Shown here: positions 47,538 through 58,970 of the stretch, piece by piece
Position numbering within the stretch: the stretch's first letter is position 1
Layout of the letters: the number at the start of each line of letters is the position of its first letter
From: Trametopsis cervina
Lineage: Eukaryota > Basidiomycota > Agaricomycetes > Polyporales > Irpicaceae
Length of the DNA: 64,000 bases
Reading direction: 5' to 3'
Assembly (NCBI GenBank): GCA_022385755.1
Contig: MU278352.1
Span: forward strand, 1,116,001-1,180,000
Translations under genes and position numbers: made by a program
Notes under the pieces: model-generated
Database searches by the model: none
What the model was told of the DNA's origin: nothing
The model's input: only the letters and a program-made list of their open reading frames with translations

Positions 47538-47943
47538 GATCTCGCACGACCTCCGGGTAGTCGAGAGTAGGCGAGAGAGTAGGAGGAGGACAAGTTGCGA
47601 CGCGGTCGATAATCATCAGAATCGAGTTAACGCTGAGTAACGCTGCGGGCAGGTGTTTCCTGGGAATAGAATAACGCGTACGGGCCTCGCATATGGACAC
47701 CGTTGGTCTTCAATTGCTCATGTGCCCATGGCTGTCGCGGCTAGAGCATCCTGATGACGGTGAACGCATCAGTCGCCCTCTGTGCCTTGTGCTTCAGGTT
47801 CGGTTGATCCTTGATGGACCCCGCATTTCTCCAGATTTCCCCGCACTAAACCATACCCGATATCTCCGCCAAACGCAGCAAGTCTGTGTTCATCTCATTG
47901 GCATTGCTCATGCGGTATGTAACCCAAGCGCGGTTCTGCTCTA

Positions 47944-49154
47944 CTACAACTTCCAACCCAGCTCATGTTCAAGTGCCACGAGATCAGCAACATGACGGTG
48001 ATTCCACAAAGCAGCAGTCTGCTCAGAGCTGAACGGCCGCAACGGCCTCCTGGGGACTCCTCCATATCCGTAGAGCTTCTCCAATACAGCTTTCGTGCCC
48101 GCGACGCCTGACTTCGCAATCGTGAAGTCTGCTCGTGCGACGATACCTTGAATACGCTGAGCTTCTGGAAGGACGGCGAGATCTTGAAGGCTGCCCATAC
48201 AAAACTCATAAAGCTTCGCAACAGCATACTGCAGCGGGATGAGCTTGCATTTTATATACATAGAGGGTCCAACTCACTGGAGCAACATTGGCCAGCCCTG
48301 TGATGCATCCGTCTCCGTTGGCATAGACCGACGTGAGCAGAATATCGGTGTATCCTGCGAGAGTAAGGAATGGAGCATTTGGGTTCTTGCGCGGATATGT
48401 TTGTGCGAAGGATGGCTGAGAAGTGGTCGCTGCAATCCTGGTGAGCTTTCCGACGTCACCACATCTAATAAAGTAAGTTAGTTAGAGTTCCCCGGTTGAT
48501 AGGACGCGACGTACGTGAGCTTCACGCCTGCGATGTTAGGACACTCGATAGCCAAGTTAGTTATGAGATCGGAATCGAGGTCGATACCGCCACTAGCACC
48601 AGGATCTATCGAGCATGAGCAACTTCGTAGATCACCAAACCACACAGGACTCACAGTTATAGATCAGAACCGGAATAGGACTTTTCTCAGCGACCTCCAC
48701 ATAGAACTCCTTCAGTGCAGCCTTATCTGTGGCCAGAGCACCAGCAAAATATCCTCCCGTGATGACAAGCGTGTAATCCGCCCCCGCTGCGGCAGCCTCG
48801 TTGCATAGCTCAATCGTCTCCCGCGTACTTGTGGCTCCAGCACCCGCGATAATGGGCATGCTGGATAGCCCTTCTCGATCTAGCACGCTACGTGCCGTCT
48901 GGATGAGGATCTGCCGTTCCGCATGTGAGAGATGTGGCCCTTCGCCGTTGGACCCTGCTAGCACAGGTGCAACTCCGGCCTTGGCGACATGGATGAGGTG
49001 TCGTTCGAATGTTTGTAAGTCTACGCGGAGAATTGATCAGCGCACAGGACATTCGAGGAAATTAGGAATGCCACGTACCAAGGTCCTCACTGCCGGGAAG
49101 GAAGAAAGAGAGGATCGGCGCGTAGACGCCTGGTTTGAGGGGTCGAGAAGGCAT
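47944..49154 (-). CDS. DapA-family class I aldolase (HOGA / keto-sugar-acid aldolase-like)
   Basis: Members of this fold form a lysine Schiff base and cleave or make pyruvate-containing compounds. The start is MPSRPLKPGVYAPILSFFLP. It shows GVAPVLAGSNGEGPHLSHAE (substrate-binding loop), IIAGAGATSTRETIELC, PIPVLIYN before PGASGGIDLDS (the catalytic Tyr), and NIAGVKLT-CGDVGKL, whose Lys is the Schiff-base candidate. AGYTDILLTSVYANGDGCIT and LANVAP complete the barrel. Fungi make lysine by the aminoadipate route, so dihydrodipicolinate synthase itself is unlikely; 4-hydroxy-2-oxoglutarate aldolase or the L-threo-3-deoxy-hexulosonate aldolase of galacturonate breakdown are better guesses. I cannot separate these. 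Confidence 0.87.
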
Positions 49155-49545
49155 AGCTAGCGGTCAGTTGAGCGACGACGACCAAAGCAGTATTTGTACT
49201 ACTTGAACAGCAAAGGATAACTATATATAGTTGGAGAAGAGAACATACTTACGGTCCGCCTGATGCGCGAGATGTAAGGTGACCTCAAAACGTCATCCGG
49301 AGAAGAGAGTTTGGCTCGGTCGTCGCACCACTGCCGTATCTCAGAACTCTTAGGAAGAGCGACGGAAGCCCACATGAGAGGAATCTACCGAAATACAGAT
49401 AGTCAGAGGTATCCTTGCGGAGAGGAGGTCCTGCTCACCATTGCATACCAACCGGGAGGGGGCGTCTCAACACAAGGACTTAGGAACAGCCACCGAGTAT
49501 GACCTCACCAACACCCACGGGACAAGAGTTTTGACGTGGTTATCT
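49155..49545. other. Intergenic region, aldolase / PUS4
   Basis: About 390 bp with the aldolase promoter and the PUS4 3' flank. The small frames here are not supported as genes. Confidence 0.5.
49213..49224 (-). promoter_or_regulatory. Probable TATA element of the aldolase gene
   Basis: The palindromic stretch ACTATATATAGT lies about 60-70 bp upstream of the minus-strand start codon at 49154, a suitable distance for a TATA box. Confidence 0.4.
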
Positions 49546-50730
49546 TTATTTCTTCTCGTTGTGAACATGCTTACCGTCCACTACTTCTAGGTTCTCGATA
49601 ACAGCTCTTTCCCACTCCTTCCACCCATCCTCATCCGCCTCTCCCTCATTTGCCAGCGCCTTCTCAAACACACTCCATGGCACGCACCCGACGTCCTCCC
49701 CTCCTTCTGGATCCAAAGCGAACCGTCCCTGCCTTGACCGTGTCAACGTGACCACATGCGCCGCCGAGTCTACCGCGTGCCCTAAATCGTGCACAATCGA
49801 CCGCACATACGTCCCGCCGGACACCTTCATCTGCAGAACACACGCCACGGCTGGGTCGTCCGCCGTTTCCGTTTCCGCCTCTGGCTCGTCCTTAACTTGC
49901 ACTTGATCTTCGATGCCGTGCATGGCTTTCTCTACGGCTGCCTTTTGTTCGTCCGTGAACTTCTTCTCGGGATAGCGGTAACTGTGGTCGTTGCCCGTCC
50001 AGGAACGAATGTCAAGATTGTGGACCGTCACTTTGCGCTTTTCTATCGGACGCGGGAGAGGGATGCCCTCGCGGGCGTATTCGTACAATGGCTTGCCGTC
50101 CATTTTGAGGGCCGAGAATCTGTTGCGTATAAGCTGTGGCTCAGTAGGTAGAGGGGAGAACGCACATTGGGGGAGTTTGTTGGATCTCTCCGCGGAACTT
50201 TGGTAATGCCTCTTCGACCACCTCACGCGTAATGTGCTTCCATGGTGCTACCCGTACAACAGCACCCTCGCTATCGAAGGAGTCTGTCTCACAGCCGAAG
50301 AGTGCGGTAGTCCTATATTCCTGTAATATGCGCTTAGTATATGACTTGAGTAGGACAACAGAGCCTGTGCCTACCTTCACACAGTCCAGGAACTCAGATA
50401 GTTTCTTTGTACCTTTACCCACACCGATCACTGGGACGCGAGGACTATTAGCACCCGAAAGGAAAATGCAGCGGCCTAAATACCAAGTACCCCATCTGCG
50501 AGCGGATCCAGTGTGCCTCCCTGGCCAATCTTCACGACCTCCCGTGCAAACTTGCCGCGCTTCCTCCCCCCGGACGACTTGCCCTGGTTCAGCTTCTCGG
50601 CTTCTACAAACAAACGCGAGCCAACAACGAGTTGCTTGATGTCATTCACAACCGACATGGACGTTGGCCCGGAGGGCTTTGCGACCGCGAAGAGCCCTGA
50701 GACCGGGAATGAGGCGAGCACCTTTGGCAT
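49546..50730 (-). CDS. PUS4: tRNA pseudouridine-55 synthase (TruB/Pus4 family)
   Basis: Pus4/TruB converts uridine 55 of the tRNA T loop to pseudouridine. The protein shows SGLFAVAKPSGPTSMSVVND, a basic insertion (GGRKRGKFAREV), KIGQGGTLDPLADGVL with the catalytic Asp, IGVGKGTKKLSEFLDCVKEY, ATALFG-like TTALFGCETDSFDSEG, GEIQQTPPM followed after an intron by FSALKMDGKPLYEYAREG, and VSGGTYVRSIVHDLGHAV. These are the ordered TruB motifs. An acidic insertion (DEPEAETETADD) interrupts the domain before the LQMKVSGGTYVRS strand. The start at 50730 (MPKVLASFPVSGLF) is the simplest; an in-frame ATG at 50787 would add 19 residues. It ends DGKHVHNEKK. Confidence 0.92.
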
Positions 50731-51608
50731 GTTACTGAGATCTTGAGTGGACCAACCGTCAGGCTGCAAACTTGAAGGAATACGCAAAAGGTGGAAGTCT
50801 GGAAGAGGAAATGAGAGGACCGGACCAGACGCCCAACGCTACGTCGTCGTCGATCTTGGGTCGATCCTTGGTCAACTTCCTGGAGTTCAATTGCTCATGG
50901 TTATTTTGGCAATCTCCACTCTGTGTTCAGCAGCGAGAAACTCAGGAAGGGCAAACTGCCAAGTGGGAAGATCCTTACAACACCAGTACTTGCGGTCAAG
51001 CACACACTATCATGGCCATCACCGCAAGCTTGTTTCCAAATACTTGTTTCCATTACTGCAGAAACTACTGTTTTACATCCTTCACACTACTACTACCCAA
51101 AGCATCTTCCATCGTGCCACTGTGTTTGTTCAGCAACATGTGTTGGAAGAAGTCTGTCGGGGCACCAGGTGACTGAGCATTCCATTCAGGCCGAAACCAG
51201 GAAGACCAGCCAAAGAGTGAACCGTGGTAGATTCTCTGAGGCAACCGGAGATGCAGAGTCGTCAACGAACGAATGTTCAGACGAGCCTACATGTGGTATA
51301 GCAGCGCCTGTGTAGTTGTTAAAAGATGAGAGACACAGAAATGCCGAATTTTGAGGGAAAAGGCATAGTTTAGGGCAGGTCGCCAGTGCGTGGGTCCTGT
51401 ACGGCGTTCCGGGGTGACACATAAGCTAGTACTTTGTAGTGAGATAAACCTGTCTACAACTATCTTATCACGCTCATGAACTGAAGGCATTCCCAGATTA
51501 AACTTTGAACAGCCGTGTAATGTCACCAGATGACTCCCTCTCACGGGGAAAGCAGAGGCTTTGGAAGAGACACTCTGTGTTGGCTCACACGCGCATTACG
51601 TCTGAATC
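50731..51608. other. Divergent intergenic region, PUS4 / reductase 1
   Basis: Nearly 900 bp. Three overlapping plus-strand frames of 130-141 codons (50747-51315) and shorter minus frames occur, but none shows a domain or a clean exon structure, so no gene is called. Both promoters should be here. Confidence 0.4.
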
Positions 51609-52590
51609 ATGGTCACAGCACACCCTTCAATCCGTCTAACCGATGGCACCTCTATGCCCTCACTTATATATGGATCCGGGACAGCTTTGCGGGACAGAGA
51701 GGTAGCCGACGCGGTTGCTAATGCTATCAAAGCAGGCTTCCGTCACGTCGACTGTGCTCAGAAGTACGGAAATGAGGAGTCGGTCGGCCAGGGCATCGCT
51801 CGCTGTGGCGTGCCACGCTCGTCGCTATACATCACGACCAAGTTGGAACGCGTTCCCGAGGGCCAGACAGCGGTCGATTCGCTTCGGGAATCTTTGTGCA
51901 AGATGAACCTCGACTATGTGGACTTGCTGTTAGTGCACGAGCCGGTCCCACACAAGGACTTGAAGCAGACTTGGAAGGAGGTGGAACGGTGCAAGGAGGA
52001 GGGGCTTACCAGGAGTATTGGCGTATCGAATTTTCGTATACAGGATCTGGAAGAGATTCGAGACGGCGCCACCGCTTCCCCTGTAGTGAACCAGGTGGGA
52101 AAGGACTCCCTTGTCTACGAATAATTCTAACGATATATGCCTTGTATATAGATAGAATACCACCCATACATTATCAAAGCGAATACAGCTCTGCTAGAGT
52201 ACATGAAGGCCCACGACATATTGGCAGTTTCCTACAGCGGACTTGCCCCGATTGCTCGAGTCAAAGAGGGACCCTTGGACCATATTCTCCCAAATATCGC
52301 TGATCGCCTGAGCGCCACCACGGGTCAGAAAGTGACTGTTGCCCAAGTCTTGCAGCTATGGCTCCGTAAGCAAGGAGTGCCATATATCTCGTACGTCTTG
52401 CCTGGTATTTGGGGTAGCGGCCCACGCGTTCTAACTTATCCTTAGCACTACGGAGAAGCCGGAGCGCCTGACAGAGTATCTGAATGTCGTCTCGCTACCG
52501 GACTTAAGTAACGAGGAAGTGCAGTTGATCACTGAAGTTGGATGCACGGTGCACCATAGATTTTTCGTCGCCACCTACACCATACCGTAG
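51609..52590 (+). CDS. Aldo/keto reductase 1
   Basis: NADPH-dependent reductase of the AKR superfamily with a TIM barrel. MVTAHPSIRLTDGTSMPSLI begins the barrel. The catalytic tetrad is visible: Asp in FRHVDCAQKYGNE, Tyr in the same motif, Lys in YITTKLERVP and His in LLLVHEPVPH. SIGVSNFRIQDLEEI and, across an intron, VVNQ-IEYHPYI follow, then LAVSYSGLAPIARV, VAQVLQLWLRKQGVPYIS, and after a second intron TTEKPERLTEYLNVVSLP. Cofactor-binding residues sit in the last segment. It is a tandem paralogue of the next gene with the same first two intron positions. The physiological substrate is unknown. Confidence 0.92.
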
Positions 52591-52819
52591 CAGTATTCCC
52601 GTGACCGCGCCCGATGTGCAGAAATGACTGGCCGGGCCTGTAACGCCATCGCCACTGCCGATGATAATATAATGATGTCTCGCGTGAACATCATATGCCG
52701 TCTATTAGTGGCTCTGGGAGTTCACCATCCTTTATCGTCGCACACAGCACGCAACCACAGAGCCGGATGAATCAGCATGTTCGCGTCGGCGCGATATCGA
52801 TCAACATTGGTGTCGCAGG

Positions 52820-52827
52820 TATATAGG
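52820..52827 (+). promoter_or_regulatory. Probable TATA box of reductase 2
   Basis: TATATAGG lies about 90 bp upstream of the ATG at 52918 but downstream of an in-frame ATG at 52777, which supports the shorter start. Confidence 0.45.
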
Positions 52828-52917
52828 CACACACCGTCGCACACTATCGTCCCGCGCCGCCGATTCTTCCACCCCTCTCTCGCAGTTTCACCCAGGTTCT
52901 CTAGCACCCGCAGGATC

Positions 52918-53940
52918 ATGTCCATTCAGCTCAACGACGGCACCTCTGCCCCCGGCATCGCCATTGGCACCGGGACAGCCCTCTACGGGAAGGATGCAAG
53001 CAACGCCATTGCGCTCGCTATCAAAGCCGGTTTCACGCATATCGACACAGCGCAGATGTATAGGAACGAAGCTAGCGTTGGTGAGGGAATTAAGCAGTCC
53101 GGCGCAGACCGCTCGACACTATATGTTACCACCAAGCTACACGCGATCCCCGACGGGCAGACCGTGAAGGACACCCTGGTGGAGTCCCTGCGCAAGCTGC
53201 AGCTGGACTATGTCGATCTGTTCCTCATACATAACCCCCGCGACCAGAAGGACCTAGCGGACGTGTGGAAGCAGTTGGAAGGAGTAAAAGCTGAAGGCCT
53301 GACGAAGAGCATTGGTGTGTCCAACTTCCAGCCGTCGCATCTTAAGGAAGTGTTGGCGGCAGGTAGCATTCCGCCCGCCGTAAACCAGGTTGGTAGAAGC
53401 ATTTCCACATTCTCCATGGCGTTTGCTGACTATGAGTTTGGGGTAGATTGAGTATCACCCTTACGTATTCAAGGCAAGCGAGGGTATCATCGATATTCAC
53501 AAGGAGCACAAGATTGTCGGGGCGTCCTACGGTGGACTCACCCCCATTGTCCGTGCACCTGGCAAGGGCATTGAACCCGTTCTTGACTCGATCGTCACCC
53601 GCATAGCCGCGGAGGTCGGCCACCCCGTTACACAGGGGCAGGTCCTCCAGCTTTGGCTTCGCAAGAAGGGGTTCATCATTGTCACGTAAGATCTACGCGC
53701 TATCTTCCATGCAACGGGGATGCTGACAGCCTGCTTACAGGACTACGTCTAAAGTTGAGAGGCTGCAGGAGTACCTGACTGTGCACAGCCTGCCCGATAT
53801 CACTGACGAAGAGGAGAAGGAAATCGACACTACCGGCTCGAAAGTTCACTTCAGGCAATTCGTGAGTTTTGGCTGTAATACGCCTTTGCATCTGACACTG
53901 AGCGATACTTCTGTAGATGACCTGGATTGACCAGCAGTAA
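52918..53940 (+). CDS. Aldo/keto reductase 2
   Basis: Tandem paralogue of reductase 1. It starts MSIQLNDGTSAPGIAIGTGT and has the AKR tetrad in FTHIDTAQMYRNE (Asp, Tyr), YVTTKLHAIP (Lys) and LFLIHNPRDQ (His). SIGVSNFQPSHLKEV, AVNQ-IEYHPYVF, VGASYGGLTPIVRA, GQVLQLWLRKKGFIIVT and TTSKVERLQEYLTVHSLPD follow, with introns at the same places as in reductase 1 and one more before the last seven residues (MTWIDQQ). The frame is open upstream to an ATG at 52777, which would add a basic, acid-free leader containing RRRFFHPSLAVSPRFSSTRR, a possible mitochondrial presequence. The TATA box inside that stretch favours the short form as the main product. Confidence 0.91.
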
Positions 53941-54336
53941 ATTCATCGCTGTAGGCCTGACTCGAGTCGTCAAGGGTGAGACGAATACTACGAGTTGTCA
54001 TAGATCATCTGTGTACTTTATTGTAAATATGCATGAAATTATGGGCACTGTAGAACTATCCTCCCTATTGACACCACGCAGGTCTGGAAATCACGTCTCC
54101 TCGCGACATCCAGCTGTAAGAGCGCGAGCCTGAGCATGTACCACGCGACGCACTGAGAAACGCACCACTCCGTCTGCTGGGGACGTTTCGCTCAAGTCAG
54201 CCGCAGAGCACTGTGCGTCCCAAAGGGGCACGGGGGCGGTTCCGATCATAGCATCAGCATTCAACGCATTACGGCGCCTAACGACTCATTAACCTCGATA
54301 TCCCCAGCCACCTCCTCCTCCCTGTTGCACACGACG
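53941..54336. other. Intergenic region, reductase 2 / PNS1
   Basis: About 395 bp between tandem plus-strand genes. It should contain the end of the reductase transcript and the PNS1 promoter. No repeat or RNA is seen. Confidence 0.5.
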
Positions 54337-56884
54337 ATGGCTGCGTCGTTTGCAGCGTATGCCTCACAGTTCATAAACAGACAGCCTCTACAAGAGTCGC
54401 ATCAGTCATCTCACGAACCTCTTTTCTTTTCTTTCACGTCTGAAGTCAACCCAGAAGATGACGACGACCCCCATTTGGACCCATTCCGGCGGTCACCCTC
54501 GCCACCGCCCTTTCCTCCTCCACCCCCTAGGATCGCGAGCCCACCGAGTCCACCTCCAATAGGGCTCACAGAGTCTTTAATACCCAGAGACCGACATGTG
54601 TTCTCGCTTCCCGACCCCCGCTATCCAGTGCGGCGGAAGTTCAACGACGCTACATGGACTGCGGTCTGGTTGTCCGCCGTTTCAGTCTGCGTCTTCTTCT
54701 CAATCCTCGTGCTGTTCCTCACGCACAAGCCCTCAAATCAGCCGTCCAGGGCACTGCCATATACGACGCTGCTTCGGACGATACCAATCATAACCGTGCT
54801 AGTGGTGCTTAGTGCGATGGTATCTTACGCGCATCTGCTCTTTCTGCGGGTCTTCCTGAAGCCAGTCATAGTCGGCACGGCCGTCTTTGTGCCTGCGACA
54901 CTGTTTCTGTCTGCCTTGTGCGCCTTTGTGGGGAGCTTTACGGTGGACGATGACCATGAGCCGACATGGGGAGAGACGACGGGACTTCGGCTGTTCGCCC
55001 TTGTACCCCTCATTCTATCGCTCCTAACGGGACGCCGTTTGCTACACCTTCCTCGCGCATTACACACCACGTCTACTCTCCTGACGCTGACGACGCGTCT
55101 CCTCTACAACCAGCCGTTTCTGTTGGCGCTATCCCCGGCAGTGCTGCTCCTGTCTTTGCTCGCTTCCATTCCTTTTGCGACGCTCGCATTTCGTCTACTC
55201 CTCATTGGATACACGACAAGAGATGCTACGGGGGTTATATGGCATTTACGGGCGTGGGCGAACTGGGCCATTGTTGCGACAATCGGGATATGGCTATGGA
55301 CATGGGGAGTGGCGCGTGGTATTCTAAGAGTATCATGTGCGGGAGTTATTGGAGCATGGTACTTTGCTGAGTGCGTCTCCTTTTCTTTCGTGCTATCATT
55401 ATATACTCATCACCCTATGTTAGCCCACAGACCCCTCCACCTCCCCCGGGATCCACGCATACCATCCATGCAGCTCTCTTCCGCGCTACCCAGCCATCCC
55501 TAGGCTCGGTTGTTCTCGCCTCCCTCATCCTTGCTGTCGTTCGCATGATAGTGCTTGCCTGCGCGGGCTTACGTGCACTTCCAGCCTACCTCCCGCCTTA
55601 TATGCGCCTCGTCTCAGTTGCCGCGGGCATGCTTGTCGGATATCTCGAGAACGTGACCAGTCAGCTCAGTACGTATGCGCTGGTGTACATCGGTCTCACG
55701 GGAGACCCGTGCATGCCGAGTGCAAGACGTTCTCGTGCGCTCACTGGTGCAGTTGAAGTAGAGTCGTATCGACAGAAGTTCAAGACGGAACGTGAGTACT
55801 GAGCTCTGGCCGCGCGTATTACGTGTAACTAAAATTTTCGTTTCTTTGTGATGGTACAGCACCGCTCACTATGTTGACGATCGCTCCACTTACGCTTACG
55901 TTCCCGTTTGCGCTAACGACTTACCTGTTCGTGGCGCATACCTTGGATGCTCCTGATGAAGCCCTCGGAGTTGCACTGTTGGCCGGCGTTGTGACTGCCC
56001 TTGTGGGACTATTTTGTGTCGGGCTCGTCAAAGACACGTAAGTGCAGCTCCAGTGCGGAAAACACGGTTCTCATTGATTTCTTCGCTATAGCGCGGATAC
56101 ACTCTACATGTGTTACTGCATTGATAAGGACACCAACATGAGGCATCGAGAGGAAGTTTTCTCAGCAGTAAGATCTTCCATGCTTCTTTTGATTATCGCC
56201 TTACTCATTCGCTGGTTGTCCCAGTTCGAATATGATGCGCCAAGGCCGCCGGTATCACAGCAGCCTCGGCCTGTTCCCGTTGCCCCTCAGCCGACGCGTC
56301 CGACGGGACTCAACCCATCGCGTTACTCTTACAAGCCGTCTCCGCCCAGTTCGTCACGACATGTCCCCCAGCCTTCATTCTCGGTCGCTTCCACGTCGAA
56401 GCCACCGCTCTCGCAGACTCAGTACGACCTCGGAGAGCAGCCGCGGCGGACGCAGCGGCTCGAGCCTCCGGCGCGCGATGATACTGAAACGCCAGAGCTC
56501 GACCCCTTCGACCTCGGGCCTATACATGAGCACGAGGAGGATGTGGATCCTTTTGAGCACGATGTTCACATGCCCCAGAGCATGGGTATCAGCCCGTCAC
56601 CGAGCGAATTGGAGATGGGAATGGGAACCCACGGGAGCATGGGCATGGGTTTGGGGTCGATCATGGACGCGAGCTTGGGGTATAGGACGGGCAGAGGTTT
56701 GGATGGTGGGAGGAGAGCTCATAGTGTAGATGAGGATAGCTTGAGCGACGATGAGGCCAAGCGGCAGGCGGAGCGGGAACGGGCGAGGGAACCTCCACCT
56801 CAGGCAGTGGGCGAGTCCCAGCATGATGTCGCGGGGTCTATCCACGAGTCTCAGTTGTTCCCCATGGGCTCTGATCTGTTTTAG
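54337..56884 (+). CDS. PNS1: Choline-transporter-like membrane protein (PNS1/CTL, SLC44 family)
   Basis: CTL/PNS1 proteins are multi-pass plasma-membrane proteins of debated transport role. MAASFAAYASQFINRQPLQE starts a cytosolic leader with a proline run (PPPFPPPPPR). Helices include AVWLSAVSVCVFFSILVLFL, TIPIITVLVVLSAMVSYAHL, PVIVGTAVFVPATLFLSALC and FLLALSPAVLLLSLLASIPF. The family signature in the C-terminal half is clear: STYALVYIGLTGDPCMPSAR and ADTLYMCYCIDKDTNMRHRE. After the last helices a long cytosolic tail rich in Pro, Ser and Met-Gly repeats (MGMGTHGSMGMGLGS) ends FPMGSDLF. The start codon at 54337 is the first ATG of this frame. Introns near 55368-55450, 55792-55860 and 56038-56092 are inferred. 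Confidence 0.9.
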
Positions 56885-57134
56885 TTCGTGAACTGCATAC
56901 CCTGGCTTTTGGTATTGTAGGTATCATCCTGTCGATAGCTGATCTCATCCCGGGACATTGCCGTCGGTTTTACATGTATATATATTTTTGTGTCCATCAT
57001 GTGTTGCATCTGTAGACATTCATTGTCTTGTTTGCATTGTTTCTTCATGTCATATACTACAGTTTCACGCCTAATGTATGAGTGATGCCTCGCAACTGCA
57101 ATAGACTTTATACATGATTCGTGCGGTTCCTGCC

Positions 57135-58611
57135 TCATAATTTGCTTGGTACCTTATCGTCGTGACGTAGACGGATGACGATCTTGCCGAATTGTGCGCC
57201 TTGCTGGAGAAGCTGAAAGCCTTCTTCTGCGGATTCGAGTCCGTCCAAGACGTGAGACACAATCGGAACAATCTTGTGTTTAGCTATGAATTGCGTTGCG
57301 TCAATGAGGTCTTGGCGCGATCCCATGGTTGAACCTGGTAGACAGCATGCGGTGAGCACTACGAACGCACTTAGCGACGATAGGAAGACGAGCAGCTACC
57401 TAACAGCTGCTGGTTCTTCAACACTTCTCGTATTGTGAAGGTGATCTTGGGATTGGCAGTCCTATAGGCTAATGTTGGACTTGTGTAAAACCTCCGTTCA
57501 AAAATCGACTCACATCCCGTAGCACACAACCTTGCCGTTTCCCTTCAATACCTTTCCTAGCTGTGCCATGAGATCGCCACCACCTGAGTCAATCGCTGAA
57601 CTCAATTGAGCGCCCTTGCCGCTGTGCTTCTCCAATAGCTTCTGCAATTGATCAGGCCAGTCTTTATTCTTGTAGTTGACTCCCCCTTTGGCTCCGAGTT
57701 CAACGGCTTTACGAATCTTCTCCTCACTTCCGGACGAAACATACACGTTCGCTTTCAAAGCGAGGCAGAGCTGCAGTGCGACAAGTGCGACACCTCCCCC
57801 GATACCCGTAATCAATACGTTGTCTCCTTCTTTAACCTGTGCGTTGACAGAGACTGCTCTGTGGAGGCTACTCAGTACGGTAGTACATTATGCTTGTGAA
57901 TGCGTACCTCCACGCTGTGACCCCGCCTACTGGCCACGCAGCAATGTGTTCGTCATCGAGATGTTCTGGTGTTTCTATGACGTGCTCGCGTTCTACAACA
58001 ACATACTGACTGAACGCCCCTATGGGAAGAGCCCTGATCCCGCCCATGATGGGCAATGCGCTAAAAGGACTTGAGGGCCGATTCATTCGCAAGCACGGAT
58101 TTCAACTTACCTCGGTGGGTCACCGCTCGCCCAGCCACGCATCGGGATAAGGAAGACCCTCCTATTCAGCAGAGAGTCCTGTCCATCCCCTGTGGCAATG
58201 ACCTCGCCTGGTCAAATGGGCGACACAAAACTCAGCTTCAGTAAGTGGGGTGAAACTTTCGCATTCGCGCACCTGCACCATCCGCACCCAGCGGTGTATT
58301 GAACGCAATCTGAGGGTAAAGTCCTTTTCTTATCCAGAGCTACGAGATAAATATCGCCGTGAAGTGCGTTGTCTAACGAAGACTGAGGACTTACATCACG
58401 ATGATTGAAAGCAGCTGCATTGATGCGCACAAGTACTTCGCCCTGTTTGAGCTTCGGGATGACTTTCGTCTCAAGTGCGGTATCGAGCAGAACAGGCTTG
58501 CTGCCAGCAGTTGGCTCCTTCACGACCAACGCTTTTGAGAACCTAGGTATCTAATATAGTTTAGCTCAAAACACGCTAGATTATGCTCTTGAGCAGAACA
58601 CACACCGTCAT
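57135..58611 (-). CDS. Medium-chain alcohol dehydrogenase / quinone-reductase-like oxidoreductase
   Basis: This belongs to the zinc-independent MDR group that uses NAD(P)H. The first coding exon is only ATGACG; after a 5' intron the protein continues IPRFSKALVVKEPTAGSKPV, then KLKQGEVLVRINAAAFNHRD, the conserved MDR entry motif. Exons give GAFSQYVVVEREHVIETPEH, AAWPVGGVTAWR, VKEGDNVLITGIGGGVALVA (glycine-rich nucleotide-binding loop), VSSGSEEKIRKAVELGAKGG, SAIDSGGGDLMAQLGKVLKG and, after an intron, QLLGSTMGSRQDLIDATQFI, ending RHDDKVPSKL. No catalytic-zinc cysteine/histidine set is visible. Substrate unknown. It is divergent from fibrillarin across 360 bp. Confidence 0.88.
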
Positions 58612-58970
58612 CCTCGCAGAATGACTGGTATACGCGCGACTTAAGACACCCTTTGCCAACGTCGTCCTGGCTCAAGCGACCTTGGACGTGCCAGGTATCG
58701 AAATGAAAGTACTGGCACGTCGTGTGATATTAGAACGTTCTTCACATACCCCAGGTTCATAGTGTATTGACAGTTACCGGTTAACCGAGTGGACATTATC
58801 GCAAAGCGCCTATCGGCATTAATATGCTTATTAATTTTCCATTTTCTATATTTAGAAATAACAGTAGAATCCTGACATAATCCAAATTTGCCGGATCCGT
58901 TAACCAAAATTTCTGAAGCGCAAGAGTTGTTATTGCAGCGCACTTCCGTCCATCCCCTTACACATACAAA
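58612..58970. promoter_or_regulatory. Bidirectional promoter region, oxidoreductase / fibrillarin
   Basis: A 359-bp interval separates two divergent start codons, both followed at once by a 5'-proximal intron. Pieces at 58780-58870 are AT-rich. No clear TATA box is seen. Confidence 0.5.

Noticed and set aside
50747..51315. Three overlapping plus-strand frames of 130-141 codons
   Set aside because: They overlap one another in different frames, lack domains and lie in the promoter interval of PUS4 and reductase 1.
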